DNA of 64,000 bases, from contig NZ_KB890620.1 of assembly GCF_000373145.1 (NCBI RefSeq), positions 62,001 through 126,000 on the forward strand. Direction: 5' to 3'. The notes under the pieces were generated by a model. It saw nothing but the letters and a program-made list of their open reading frames with translations. It made no database searches and was not told the DNA's origin. This DNA is from Thermus oshimai DSM 12092 (GTDB lineage Bacteria; Deinococcota; Deinococci; Deinococcales; Thermaceae). Positions 1-8,390 of the stretch are shown piece by piece (position 1 is the stretch's first letter; every line of letters starts with the position of its first letter). The translations under genes and the position numbers were made by a program.

Positions 1-1430
1 CCATGCGGCAGTACGCGGGCTTCTCCACCGCGGAGGAGTCCAACCGACGCTACCGCTACCTCCTGGCCCAGGGCCAGACCGGGCTTTCCGTGGCCTTCGA
101 CCTCCCCACCCAGCTGGGCCTAGACCCGGACCACCCCATGAGCGTGGGGGAGGTGGGGCGGGTGGGGGTGTCCATCGCCACCCTCGAGGACATGGAGCGG
201 CTCTTTGAGGGCATCCCCCTGGACCAGGTGTCCACCAGCATGACCATCAACGCCCCCGCCATGATGCTCCTGGCCCTTTACCTCCTGGTGGCCGAAAGGC
301 AGGGGGTTTCCTGGGACAAGGTTTCGGGCACGGTCCAGAACGACATCCTGAAGGAGTACTTCGCCCGGGGGACCTACATCTACCCCCCGGGGCCCTCCAT
401 GCGCCTCGTCACGGACATCTTCCAGTTCTGCGCGGAGAAGGTGCCCCGCTGGAACACCATCAGCATCTCCGGCTACCACATCCGCGAGGCGGGGGCCACC
501 GCCGCCCAGGAGATCGCCTTCACCCTGGCGGACGCCAAGGCCTACGTGCGGGCGGCCATAGAGAGGGGGCTGGACGTGGACCGCTTCGCCCCCCGGCTTT
601 CCTTTTTCTTCGCCGCCCACAACGACATCTTTGAGGAGGCGGCCAAGTTCCGCGCGGCCCGGCGGCTTTGGGCCCGGATCATGCGGGAGGAGTTCGGGGC
701 CAAGGACCCCAGGAGCTGGGCCCTCCGCTTCCACACCCAGACCGGGGGCTCCACCCTCACCGCCCAGGAGCCCCTGAACAACGTGGTGCGCACCGCCTAC
801 CAGGCCCTGGCCGCCGTCCTTGGGGGCACGCAGAGCCTGCACACCAACGCTTACGACGAGGCCCTGGGCCTGCCCACGGAGAAAAGCGCCCTCCTCGCCC
901 TCAGGACCCAGCAGATCCTGGCCTACGAGAGCGGGGTCACCCGGGCCATAGACCCCTTGGGGGGAAGCTTCTACCTGGAGCACCTCACGGACCGGCTGGA
1001 GCGGGAGGCCGAGGCCCTCATCCGGGAGATCGACGCCCTCGGGGGCGCGGTGGCCGCGGTGGAGGCGGGCTACTTCCAGCGGGCCATCGAGGAGTCCGCC
1101 TGGCGCTTCCAGAAGGAGGTGGAGGAGGGCGGGCGGGTCATCGTGGGGGTGAACCGCTTCTTTGACCCCCAAAGCCCCCTGAACGAGCCCGTCCCCGTGC
1201 AGCGCATAGACCCCGAGCTCCACGAAAAGCGCAAGCGGGAGGTGGCGGAGTTCAAGAGGAGGCGGGACGGGGAAAGCGTCCGGGTGGGCCTCGAGGCCCT
1301 AAGGCGGGCGGCAAGGGGCGAGGAAAACCTCTTCCCCTACGTGCTGGAGGCCTTCCGCCGCCGGGCCACCCTGGGGGAGGTCTGCGGGGTCCTAAGGGAG
1401 GAGTGGGGGGAGTACCAGCCCCCCCGGTGA
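1..1430 (+). CDS. Methylmalonyl-CoA mutase, catalytic (large) subunit, 5'-truncated by window edge
   Basis: Catalytic TIM-barrel part of adenosylcobalamin-dependent methylmalonyl-CoA mutase, which interconverts (R)-methylmalonyl-CoA and succinyl-CoA in propionate and odd-chain acid metabolism. 475 residues are visible. Family motifs include [14 protein letters not shown] near the left edge, VQNDILKEY, the [10 protein letters not shown] arginine region, [12 protein letters not shown] with the active-site histidine, and [12 protein letters not shown]. Homologues carry about 80 more N-terminal residues including the substrate tyrosine loop, so the first visible Met is internal and the frame runs off the window. 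The protein stops before any cobalamin-binding domain, so the B12 subunit must be a separate gene, which is not in this window. The next gene starts 6 nt downstream. Confidence 0.93.
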   Translation, partial: MRQYAGFSTAEESNRRYRYLLAQGQTGLSVAFDLPTQLGLDPDHPMSVGEVGRVGVSIATLEDMERLFEGIPLDQVSTSMTINAPAMMLLALYLLVAERQGVSWDKVSGTVQNDILKEYFARGTYIYPPGPSMRLVTDIFQFCAEKVPRWNTISISGYHIREAGATAAQEIAFTLADAKAYVRAAIERGLDVDRFAPRLSFFFAAHNDIFEEAAKFRAARRLWARIMREEFGAKDPRSWALRFHTQTGGSTLTAQEPLNNVVRTAYQALAAVLGGTQSLHTNAYDEALGLPTEKSALLALRTQQILAYESGVTRAIDPLGGSFYLEHLTDRLEREAEALIREIDALGGAVAAVEAGYFQRAIEESAWRFQKEVEEGGRVIVGVNRFFDPQSPLNEPVPVQRIDPELHEKRKREVAEFKRRRDGESVRVGLEALRRAARGEENLFPYVLEAFRRRATLGEVCGVLREEWGEYQPPR

Positions 1431-1436
1431 GGGCGT

Positions 1437-1823
1437 ATGGAGAGCGAAGCCGAGCTCTGGGCCTTTTTGGAGGAGCACCTCAGGAGCATCTACGAAGGGG
1501 ACCCGGAGGGCTACCGGGCCACCACCCACGAGGAGCTCTCCCTCTATGAGTGGTTCGTGACCCCCCACCGCCTGGACGGCCTCCCCTTCCACCTCTTCAT
1601 GACCGAGCGGCGCTGGGCCACGGGGGGCAGGCCCTACCGGCTGGACCTTCTGGAAAGAAGGCTCCAGCGCTACGGGGACGTGGCCATCTTCAGCTACACC
1701 CTCCTCCTCACCGTGGAGGAGGAGGGGGGCCTAAGGCACCGGGCGGTGAACGAAAGCCGGGTGGCGGTGCGCTTTCCCGAGGGGTGGAAGGTGGTGCACG
1801 TCCACAAGAGCCCGGCGGGCTAA
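1437..1823 (+). CDS. NTF2/SnoaL-like domain protein
   Basis: A 128-residue protein with the alpha-plus-beta pattern of the NTF2-like superfamily (SnoaL, DUF4440, CaMKII-association type). An N-terminal helical part (ELWAFLEEHLRSIYEGD) is followed by strands ending in a WKVVHVHKS segment, the usual last strand of these cone-shaped domains. It starts at ATG 6 nt after the mutase stop, with GTGAGG as a weak ribosome-binding site, so it is probably co-transcribed with the mutase. No catalytic residues can be assigned from sequence. It could be a ligand-binding accessory protein or a small hydrolase or isomerase. Confidence 0.72.
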   Translation: MESEAELWAFLEEHLRSIYEGDPEGYRATTHEELSLYEWFVTPHRLDGLPFHLFMTERRWATGGRPYRLDLLERRLQRYGDVAIFSYTLLLTVEEEGGLRHRAVNESRVAVRFPEGWKVVHVHKSPAG

Positions 1824-1850
1824 GCGCCTTCCCCTCCCGCCACCTTTTGG

Positions 1851-1883
1851 AAAAAAACCCACCCCGGGGCTCCGGCCCCGGGG
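1851..1883 (-). terminator. Rho-independent terminator after acs
   Basis: On the minus strand downstream of the acs stop there is a perfect 9-bp GC stem (arms 1862-1870 and 1875-1883, 4-nt loop) followed by seven T (complement of 1851-1857). Confidence 0.8.
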
Positions 1884-1898
1884 CGGGGGCCTTAGGGG

Positions 1899-3845
1899 TT
1901 AGGCCTCCTCCTTCAGCTTCTCCACCACCCGCTGGTCCTCGAGGGTGGAGGTGTCCCCCTTGATCTCCTTCTCCCCCGCGGCGATCTGGCGCAGGAGGCG
2001 GCGCATGATCTTGCCCGAGCGGGTCTTGGGCAGGGCGTCGGTGAAGCGGACCTCGTCCGGCCGGGCGATGGGGCCGATGACCTTGGCCACGTGGGCCTTG
2101 AGCTCATCCCGGAGGGCATCGGAAGGGCTGTGCCCTTCCTTGAGGGTCACGAAGGCCACGATGCCCTCCCCCTTCACGGGATCGGGGCGGCCCACCACCG
2201 CGGCCTCGGCCACCGCGGGGTGGGAGACCAGGGCGGACTCGATCTCCATGGTGCCGAGGCGGTGCCCGGCCACGTTCAAGACGTCGTCCACCCGGCCCTG
2301 GATGAGGTAGTAGCCGTCCTTGTCCCGCCGGGCCCCGTCCCCGGTGAAGTACACCCCGGGGTGCTGGCTGAAGTACTGCTGGATGAAGCGGCCCGGGTCC
2401 CCCCAGACCGTGCGGAGCATGCTGGGCCAGGGGCGGGTGATGCAGAGGTGCCCGCCCTCGTCGGGGTTTTCCACCGGGCGGTGCTCGCTGTCCAGGATCT
2501 CCGGCACCACCCCGAAGAAGGGCTTGCCCGCGTGGCCGGGCTTCATGGCGTGGGCCCCGGGGAGGGTGGTGATCATGATCCCCCCGGTCTCCGTCTGCCA
2601 CCAGGTGTCCACGATGGGGCAGCGCCCCTTGCCGATGACGTTGTAGTACCAGAGCCAGGCCTCGGGGTTGATGGGCTCCCCCACCGTGCCGAGAAGCCTT
2701 AGGGTGTCCAGGCGGTGCTTCAGGGGCCAGCCCTCCCCCCAGCGCATGAAGGAGCGGATGGCGGTGGGGGCGGTGTAGAGGATGGTGACCCCGTACTTGT
2801 CCACGATGCGCCAGAAGCGGTCGGGCTCCGGCCAGTTGGGGGCCCCCTCGTACATCACCGTGGTGGCCCCGTTGAGCAGGGGGCCGTAGACCACATAGGA
2901 GTGGCCGGTGATCCAGCCCACGTCCGCGGTGCACCAGTAGACGTCCTCGTCCTTGAGGTCAAAGACCAGCTTGGTGGTGAGGTAGACGTAGGTCATGTAC
3001 CCGCCCAGGGTGTGGAGGACCCCTTTGGGCTTGCCCGTGGAGCCGGAGGTGTAGAGGATGAAGAGGGGCTCCTCGGCCTCCATGGGCTCGGGCTCGCAGC
3101 GGTCCGAGGCCGCCTCCATGAGCTCGTGCCACCAGTGGTCCCGCCCCGGGACCATGGGCACCTCCTCCCCCGTGCGCCGCACCACCACCACGTGCTCCAC
3201 GCTGGGGGTGTCCTTCAGGGCCTCGTCGGCGTTTTGCTTCAAGGGGACGATGCCCCCCCGCCGGTACCCCCCGTCCGCGGTGATGAGGACCTTGGCCTCC
3301 GCGTCCTTGATCCGGTCCGCCAGGGCCCCCGCGGAGAAGCCGCCGAAGACCACGCTGTGCACCGCCCCGATGCGGGTGCAGGCCAGCATGGCGATGGCCG
3401 CCTCGGGGATCATGGGCAGGTAGATGGTGACCCGATCCCCCTTCTTGACCCCCAGGCGCTTCAGGACGTTGGCGAACTTCTGCACCTCCCGCCAGAGGTC
3501 GTGGTAGGTGAGGACCCTTTCCTCCCCCGGCTCCCCTTCCCAGACGATGGCCGCCTTGTTCCTGCGCCAGGTTTCCACGTGGCGGTCTAAGGCGTTGTAG
3601 GAGAGGTTGGTCTTGCCCCCTACGAACCACTTGGGGTGGGGCAGCTCCCCTTCCAGGACCTTCTGCCAGGGGGTGAACCAGTGGAGTTCGGAGGCCACCC
3701 GTCCCCAGAACCCTTCGGGGTCCTGGATGCTTTCCTGGTAAAGCCGCTGGTACTCCTCCTCGCTCTTGATGTGGGCCTTTTGCCGGAAGGCCTCGCTGGG
3801 GTAGAACACCCGCTCTTCCTTCAAGACGCCCTCAATGCGGTCCAT
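1899..3845 (-). CDS. acs: Acetyl-CoA synthetase (AMP-forming)
   Basis: A 648-residue cytosolic ligase that activates acetate to acetyl-AMP and then acetyl-CoA. It has the full ACS set: N-terminal ACAS_N region, P-loop [11 protein letters not shown], the acetate-pocket tryptophan in [10 protein letters not shown], the A8 hinge and CoA-tunnel motif [16 protein letters not shown], and the regulatory lysine of [10 protein letters not shown] at about K612, the usual acetylation target. The start is ATG at 3845, not the longer frame, because an excellent AAAGGAGG lies just upstream. A TTGACC-17-TATCCT promoter precedes it and a hairpin terminator follows. It is divergent from an IclR-ACS fusion gene, which suggests regulation through the shared intergenic region. 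Confidence 0.97.
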   Translation of the reverse strand: MDRIEGVLKEERVFYPSEAFRQKAHIKSEEEYQRLYQESIQDPEGFWGRVASELHWFTPWQKVLEGELPHPKWFVGGKTNLSYNALDRHVETWRRNKAAIVWEGEPGEERVLTYHDLWREVQKFANVLKRLGVKKGDRVTIYLPMIPEAAIAMLACTRIGAVHSVVFGGFSAGALADRIKDAEAKVLITADGGYRRGGIVPLKQNADEALKDTPSVEHVVVVRRTGEEVPMVPGRDHWWHELMEAASDRCEPEPMEAEEPLFILYTSGSTGKPKGVLHTLGGYMTYVYLTTKLVFDLKDEDVYWCTADVGWITGHSYVVYGPLLNGATTVMYEGAPNWPEPDRFWRIVDKYGVTILYTAPTAIRSFMRWGEGWPLKHRLDTLRLLGTVGEPINPEAWLWYYNVIGKGRCPIVDTWWQTETGGIMITTLPGAHAMKPGHAGKPFFGVVPEILDSEHRPVENPDEGGHLCITRPWPSMLRTVWGDPGRFIQQYFSQHPGVYFTGDGARRDKDGYYLIQGRVDDVLNVAGHRLGTMEIESALVSHPAVAEAAVVGRPDPVKGEGIVAFVTLKEGHSPSDALRDELKAHVAKVIGPIARPDEVRFTDALPKTRSGKIMRRLLRQIAAGEKEIKGDTSTLEDQRVVEKLKEEA

Positions 3846-3867
3846 GGCACCCTCCTTTGAGGGTTTT

Positions 3868-3896
3868 AGGATAGGGAGAAAAGGCCTGGGGGTCAA
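3868..3896 (-). promoter_or_regulatory. acs promoter
   Basis: Reading the minus strand, -35 TTGACC (3896-3891), a 17-bp spacer and -10 TATCCT (3873-3868). The predicted start is near 3861, giving a leader of about 15 nt that contains the AAAGGAGG ribosome-binding site. Confidence 0.8.
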
Positions 3897-3942
3897 GAAA
3901 GAAGGGGTTTTTCACCATGCGCAAAAACCCGGGTTTCTTGAC
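3892..3942. promoter_or_regulatory. Nested inverted repeat between divergent promoters (candidate IclR-type operator)
   Basis: Outer arms GTCAAGAAA (3892-3900) and TTTCTTGAC (3934-3942) are perfect 9-bp complements. Inner arms GGGTTTTT (3905-3912) and AAAAACCC (3923-3930) are perfect 8-bp complements. The centre is near 3917. The outer arms contain the two outward-facing -35 hexamers, so a protein bound here would contact both promoters. It lies upstream of both transcripts and so acts as DNA rather than RNA structure. Caution: the outer arms may partly reflect the -35 consensus itself, because TTTCTTGACC recurs at another promoter (31914-31923). Confidence 0.6.
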
Positions 3943-3967
3943 GGGGGGTCTTGGGAACGGGAAAGAT
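3938..3967 (+). promoter_or_regulatory. Promoter of the IclR-ACS fusion gene
   Basis: -35 TTGACG (3938-3943), an 18-bp spacer and a weak -10 AAAGAT (3962-3967). Only 8 nt separate the -10 from the ATG at 3976, so the transcript would be leaderless or nearly so. Confidence 0.5.
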
Positions 3968-3975
3968 GGGGAAAG

Positions 3976-6504
3976 ATGGCCCGCAAGCGGAGCCTTTCCA
4001 CCGTTCAGGCGGCCCTGCGCCTCCTCGCCTACCTGGCGGAGCACCCCGAAGGGGTGGAGGTGAAGGAGGTGGCCCGCCTTTTGGGCAAAAGCCTCTCCAC
4101 CGCCTACGCCCTGCTTAACAGCCTGGTGGAGGAAGGCTTCGCCGTCAAGACCGAGGGGGGCTACCGCCTGGGGAGCACCAAGCCCGTGCCCCAGCCCTCG
4201 AGCTTCTTGGAAGAGGCCCTGGAGGAGCTTTACCTGCGCACCCGGGAGCGGTGCTACCTGGCCCTCCCCACCCCGGAAGGGATCCGGCTCAAAAGCCGGG
4301 GGCGGCAGGGCCAGCCCCACCCCCTGGGGGAGGCCCTGCCCGAGGAGGCCCACGCCCTGGCCCTGGGCAAGGTCTTCCTGGCCTACGGGGCCCTGCCCAC
4401 GCCCTCCTTGCGCTCCCGGACCCCCTACACCCTCACCGATCCCCTGGCCCTGGAGGAGGAGCTGAAAAGGGTGCGGGAAAGCGGCCTGGCGGTGGAGATG
4501 GAGGAGTACGCCCTGGGGCTTTCCGCCCTGGCGGCCCCCCTCCTCGGGCCTAAAGGGGAGCTCCTCGGGGCGCTAGGGGTGGTGGTGCCGAGCCGCCGCT
4601 TTCCCTTCGCCTTCAGCCGCCTGGCCCGGGCCCTTTCCGAGGTGGCCCGGGTGCCCGCCCACCTCACCCCCCCCGAGCCCCCAAACCTCCCCCCACCCGA
4701 GGAGGGGCCCTTGCGGGTGGAAAAGGTGGAGCCCCCCCGGGCTCTGAAGGAGGGGGCCAACCTCGGGGACTTCCTCGCGGCCTACCGGGCGAGCCTCGAG
4801 GACCCCGAGGGGTTCTGGGGGGGCTTCGCCCGGGGGTTCTACTGGGAAAAGCCCTGGCGGGTGGCCTACGCGCCCGAGGAACGGGCCTGGTTCCAGGGGG
4901 GCCTCACCAACGCCGCCCTGAACGCCCTGGACCGCCACCTGCCGGAAAGGGCCCAGCAGGTGGCCCTCCTCACCCTGGACGGGGAGGGGCACCTCAGCAA
5001 GTGGACCTACCGGGAGCTCACGGAGCTTTCCTCGAGGCTCGCGGGGGTCCTTAAGGCCCTCGGGGTGGGGCCGGGGGACCGGGTGGCGGTCTACCTCCCC
5101 ACTGGGCTGGAGGCCGCCCTCACCCTCCTGGCCTGCGCCCGGATCGGGGCGGTGCACGTGGCCCTGCCCCTCGGCCTTGGCCCCGAGGCCCTACGGGAGC
5201 GCCTTAAGCAGGTGGGGGCCAAGCTCCTGGTGGCCGCGGACGGCTACTACCGCCGGGGGCGGTTCATCCCCCTGACCCAGGGGGTGGAGGAGGCGGCGGA
5301 GGGCCTCCCCATCCTCTGGCATCGCCGGGGCACGAGCGAGTTCCTGGAGCGGGTGAGCGAGGGCAAGCCCCAAGACCCCCTCCCCGTCCCCTCGGACCAC
5401 CCCCTCTTCCTCCTCCACACCTCGGGCTCCACGGGGAAGCCCAAGGGGGTGGTGCACGGCCACGGGGGGTACATGGTGGGGGTGGCCTGGGCCCTGCGCC
5501 ACCTCTTTGACCTGAAGCCGGGGGAGGTCTTCCACAGCACCGCGGACCTCTTCTGGATCGTGGGGCACTCCTTCGGCCTCTACGCCCCCCTCTTCCTGGG
5601 GGGCACGAGCCTCCTCCTGGAGGACCGGCCCGACCACCCAAGCCCCGCGGCCTTCTACGGAAGGATGGCCGCTCTTGGGGTGGACCTCCTCCTCACCTCC
5701 CCCACCCTCCTCCGGGCCCTGAGGCGCCATGGGGAAGCCAGGCCCACGAGGCTAAGGCTCCTGGGAAGCGTGGGGGAGGCCCTGGCCCCCGAGGTCTGGC
5801 GCTGGACCCGGGAGCACCTGGCCTGGCCCCTGGACAACTGGTGGCAGACGGAGCTCGGGGCCCCTGCCCTGGCCACACCCCTCGCCCTCCCCGCCAAGCC
5901 GGGCTTCGTGGGGGTGCCCCTGCCGGGGGTGGAGGCCCGGGTGGTGGGGCCCAAGGGGGAGGTCCTCCCCCCGGGGGAGAAGGGGCACCTGGTCCTTCTC
6001 AGGGCGGGCCCCGCCCAGATGGTGGGCCTCCTCGGGGGGGCCTCCCCCTGGCAGGGGGGGATGTACTGGACGGGGGACCTGGCCGTGATGGACGAGGAGG
6101 GGTACTTCCGCATCCTGGGGCGCACGGACGAGGTCATCAAGGTGGGGGAAGCCCGGCTCGGCACCGCGGAGGTGGAGGCCGCCCTCCTCACCCACCCCCA
6201 GGTGGCCGAGGCCGCGGCCATCGGCGTGCCGGGGGAGGAGGGGGAGGAGATCGCGGCCTTCGTGGTGCCCCGGAGCAAGGAGCTCCCCGAAGAGCTCAAG
6301 CCCCTCCTGGCGGAGAAGCTCAAGGCCCACCTCCTCCGCCACCTGGGGCCTTTGCCCCCGCCCCGCATCTTCTTCGTGGAAACCCTCCCCCGTACCCGGA
6401 GCGGCAAGATCCTGAGGCGGGTCCTGAAAGCGGAGCTTCTTGGCCTGAACCCGGGGGACACCTCGGGCCTGGAGGAGGAGTATGGCGGTGGAAAAACTCC
6501 TTAA
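3976..6504 (+). CDS. IclR-family regulator fused to an acetyl-CoA synthetase-like domain
   Basis: One uninterrupted 842-residue frame. Residues 1-60 form an IclR winged helix (STVQAALRLLAYLAEHPEGV, then VKEVARLLGKSLSTAYALLNSL), and about 70-225 form the IclR effector domain, with GLAVEMEEYALGLSALAAPLLGPKG matching its signature. From about 260 onward it is an ACS: P-loop [11 protein letters not shown] near 480, the acetate-pocket DNWWQTELG, and the A10 lysine of TRSGKILRR at K811. The A8 motif reads KVGEARLGT where Acs has NVAGHRLGT, so the CoA-tunnel Gly is Glu725. I start at ATG 3976 because upstream residues do not look like protein and overlap the acs promoter. No stop or frameshift separates the halves. 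Likely role (inference): a transcription regulator sensing an acyl acid, ATP or acyl-AMP and controlling acs and itself. Confidence 0.9.
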   Translation: MARKRSLSTVQAALRLLAYLAEHPEGVEVKEVARLLGKSLSTAYALLNSLVEEGFAVKTEGGYRLGSTKPVPQPSSFLEEALEELYLRTRERCYLALPTPEGIRLKSRGRQGQPHPLGEALPEEAHALALGKVFLAYGALPTPSLRSRTPYTLTDPLALEEELKRVRESGLAVEMEEYALGLSALAAPLLGPKGELLGALGVVVPSRRFPFAFSRLARALSEVARVPAHLTPPEPPNLPPPEEGPLRVEKVEPPRALKEGANLGDFLAAYRASLEDPEGFWGGFARGFYWEKPWRVAYAPEERAWFQGGLTNAALNALDRHLPERAQQVALLTLDGEGHLSKWTYRELTELSSRLAGVLKALGVGPGDRVAVYLPTGLEAALTLLACARIGAVHVALPLGLGPEALRERLKQVGAKLLVAADGYYRRGRFIPLTQGVEEAAEGLPILWHRRGTSEFLERVSEGKPQDPLPVPSDHPLFLLHTSGSTGKPKGVVHGHGGYMVGVAWALRHLFDLKPGEVFHSTADLFWIVGHSFGLYAPLFLGGTSLLLEDRPDHPSPAAFYGRMAALGVDLLLTSPTLLRALRRHGEARPTRLRLLGSVGEALAPEVWRWTREHLAWPLDNWWQTELGAPALATPLALPAKPGFVGVPLPGVEARVVGPKGEVLPPGEKGHLVLLRAGPAQMVGLLGGASPWQGGMYWTGDLAVMDEEGYFRILGRTDEVIKVGEARLGTAEVEAALLTHPQVAEAAAIGVPGEEGEEIAAFVVPRSKELPEELKPLLAEKLKAHLLRHLGPLPPPRIFFVETLPRTRSGKILRRVLKAELLGLNPGDTSGLEEEYGGGKTP

Positions 6505-8365
6505 GGAAGCGGAACGGCTTTGGGCACCGGAGGCCTTGCGCCAGGGGGCGAACCTCAAGGACTTCCAAGGGGAGTACCGGCGGAGCCTCGAGGACCCCGA
6601 GGGGTTCTGGGGGGCGTGGGCCAGGCGCTTCCACTGGGAGGTCCCCTTCGCGAGGGTGCTGGAGTGGAACCTCCCCGAGCACCGCTGGTTCTTGGGGGGC
6701 CGGACCAACGCGGTCTACAACGCCCTGGAAAGGAACGTGGAGCGGGGCCTACGGAACAAGGTGGCCCTCCTCTACCTCTCCGAGGACGGGCGGGAGGAAA
6801 AGCTCACCTACGGGGAGCTTCTGGACCGGGTGCGCCGCCTGGCCACGGGGCTAAGGGCGCTCGGGGTGGGGCCGGGGGACCGGGTGGTGGTCTACATGCC
6901 CCTCACCCTGGAGGGGGTCCTGACCATGCTGGCCACCGCCTACCTGGGGGCCATCCACAGCGTGGTCTACGCGGGGCTTGGGGTGGGGGCCTTGAGGGAG
7001 CGCATCCTGGACGCGGGGGCCAAGGTCCTCATCGCCGGGGACGTGGGGTACCGGCGGGGCAAGGTGGTGGACCTGCGCTCCATCGCCGAGGAGGCCATCC
7101 GGGACCTCCCCCTCAAGGTGGTCTGGTTCCAGCGCCTGGGGAAGGCGGAGCTTCCCCCCGGCCACCACGATTTTGAGGAGCTCCTCTGGGGCCACCCCCC
7201 CGAGGCCCGGGCGGAGATGGTGGACGCGGAACACCCCCTCTTCATCCTCTACACCTCGGGCTCCACGGGCAAGCCCAAGGGGGTGGTACACGTGCACGGG
7301 GGGTACATGGTGGGCACCACCTACCACCTGCGCACCTTCTTTGACGTGAAGGACGACGACCTCTTCTGGGCCACCAGCGACATCGGCTGGATCGTGGGCC
7401 ACTCCTACATCGTCTACGCCCCCCTCCTGGAAGGGATCACGAGCCTCCTCAGGGAAGGGGCGCCCGACCATCCGGACCCCGGGGCCTTCTGGAAGGTGGT
7501 GGAGCGCCACCGGGTGAACGTGATGTTCACCGCCCCCACCGCGGTGCGCATGTTCATGAAGTTCGGCCCCGAGTGGCCCAAAAAGTACGACCTCTCCTCC
7601 CTGCGCCTCATCGCCGTGGCCGGGGAGCCCCTGAACCCCGAGGCCCTCCGCTGGGCCTACGCCCACCTGGCGGACGGGGGGCGGCGGGGCTTCGTGGCCG
7701 ACAACTGGTGGCAGACGGAGCTCGGGGGGCCCACCCTGGGCACCCCCCTCACCCTCCCCGCCAAGCCGGGCTTCGCCGGGGTGGCCCTCCCCGGGGTGGA
7801 GGCGGGGGTGGTGGACGAGGAGGGGCGGCCCGTGCCCCCGGGGAAGGGGGGGCTTTTGGTGCTCAAAAGGCCCTTCCCCCACATGATGCGCACCGTCTGG
7901 GGGAACCACGAGCGCTACCTCCAGTACTGGCGGGAGGTCCCGGGCGGGGTCTACGCCGCCGGGGACGTGGCCAGCCAGGACGAGGAGGGGTACTATAGCG
8001 TCCTCGGGCGGGCGGACGACGTCCTGAACGTGGCCGGGCACCGCATCGGCACCGCGGACGTGGAAAGCGCCCTGGTTTCCCATCCTGCGGTGGCCGAAGC
8101 CGCGGTCATCGGCGTGCCCGACCCCCTGAAGGGGGAGGCCATCAAGGCCTTCGTGGTCCTCCGCTCTGGACACACCCCTTCGGAGGAGCTAAAAGAAAGC
8201 CTCGTCGCCCACGTGCGCCGGGAGCTCGGCCCCATCGCCACCCCTAGCGAGGTGGTCTTCCTGGACAAGCTCCCCAAGACCCGTTCGGGGAAGATCCTGA
8301 GGCGCCTCCTGAAGGCCCAGGAGCTTGGGAAGGACCCTGGGGACCTCTCCACCCTCGAGGAGTAA
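6482..8365 (+). CDS. Acyl-CoA synthetase, ACS family paralogue
   Basis: A 627-residue AMP-forming acyl-CoA synthetase with intact P-loop [11 protein letters not shown], tryptophan DNWWQTELGG, A8 motif [16 protein letters not shown] and lysine motif KTRSGKILRR, so full adenylation and thioesterification is expected on acetate or another short acid. The ATG lies 23 nt inside the end of the IclR-ACS gene, preceded by GGAGGAG, which indicates translational coupling. Its N-terminal ACS region is shorter than in Acs and is most like the ACS half of the upstream fusion (both share GANL.DF and SLEDPEGFWG), suggesting the two arose by local duplication. The substrate cannot be decided from sequence. 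Confidence 0.92.
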   Translation: MAVEKLLKEAERLWAPEALRQGANLKDFQGEYRRSLEDPEGFWGAWARRFHWEVPFARVLEWNLPEHRWFLGGRTNAVYNALERNVERGLRNKVALLYLSEDGREEKLTYGELLDRVRRLATGLRALGVGPGDRVVVYMPLTLEGVLTMLATAYLGAIHSVVYAGLGVGALRERILDAGAKVLIAGDVGYRRGKVVDLRSIAEEAIRDLPLKVVWFQRLGKAELPPGHHDFEELLWGHPPEARAEMVDAEHPLFILYTSGSTGKPKGVVHVHGGYMVGTTYHLRTFFDVKDDDLFWATSDIGWIVGHSYIVYAPLLEGITSLLREGAPDHPDPGAFWKVVERHRVNVMFTAPTAVRMFMKFGPEWPKKYDLSSLRLIAVAGEPLNPEALRWAYAHLADGGRRGFVADNWWQTELGGPTLGTPLTLPAKPGFAGVALPGVEAGVVDEEGRPVPPGKGGLLVLKRPFPHMMRTVWGNHERYLQYWREVPGGVYAAGDVASQDEEGYYSVLGRADDVLNVAGHRIGTADVESALVSHPAVAEAAVIGVPDPLKGEAIKAFVVLRSGHTPSEELKESLVAHVRRELGPIATPSEVVFLDKLPKTRSGKILRRLLKAQELGKDPGDLSTLEE

Positions 8366-8383
8366 CCCCGCTCCGGGGCGGGG
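8366..8383. terminator. Possible hairpin between convergent genes
   Basis: Perfect 6-bp stem CCCCGC (8366-8371) and GCGGGG (8378-8383) in the 25-bp gap between the convergent synthetase and secA. There is no clear T run on either side, so termination is only suggested. Confidence 0.35.
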
Positions 8384-8390
8384 CCTCCCC

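Noticed and set aside
120-1223. Long minus-strand frame opposite the mutase gene
   Set aside because: It is Gly/Leu/Val-rich shadow sequence produced by GC3 bias opposite a clear conserved gene; no motifs and no ribosome-binding site.
2715-3590. Plus-strand 291-codon frame inside acs
   Set aside because: Antisense shadow of acs, with repetitive Gly-Val-Leu-Pro composition and no family resemblance.
3835-3975. 47-codon N-terminal extension of the IclR-ACS protein
   Set aside because: It would overlap the acs start and both promoters, and its sequence does not resemble an IclR N-terminus.
6851-8173. Minus-strand 440-codon frame opposite the third synthetase
   Set aside because: Antisense shadow; the plus strand carries all ACS motifs.
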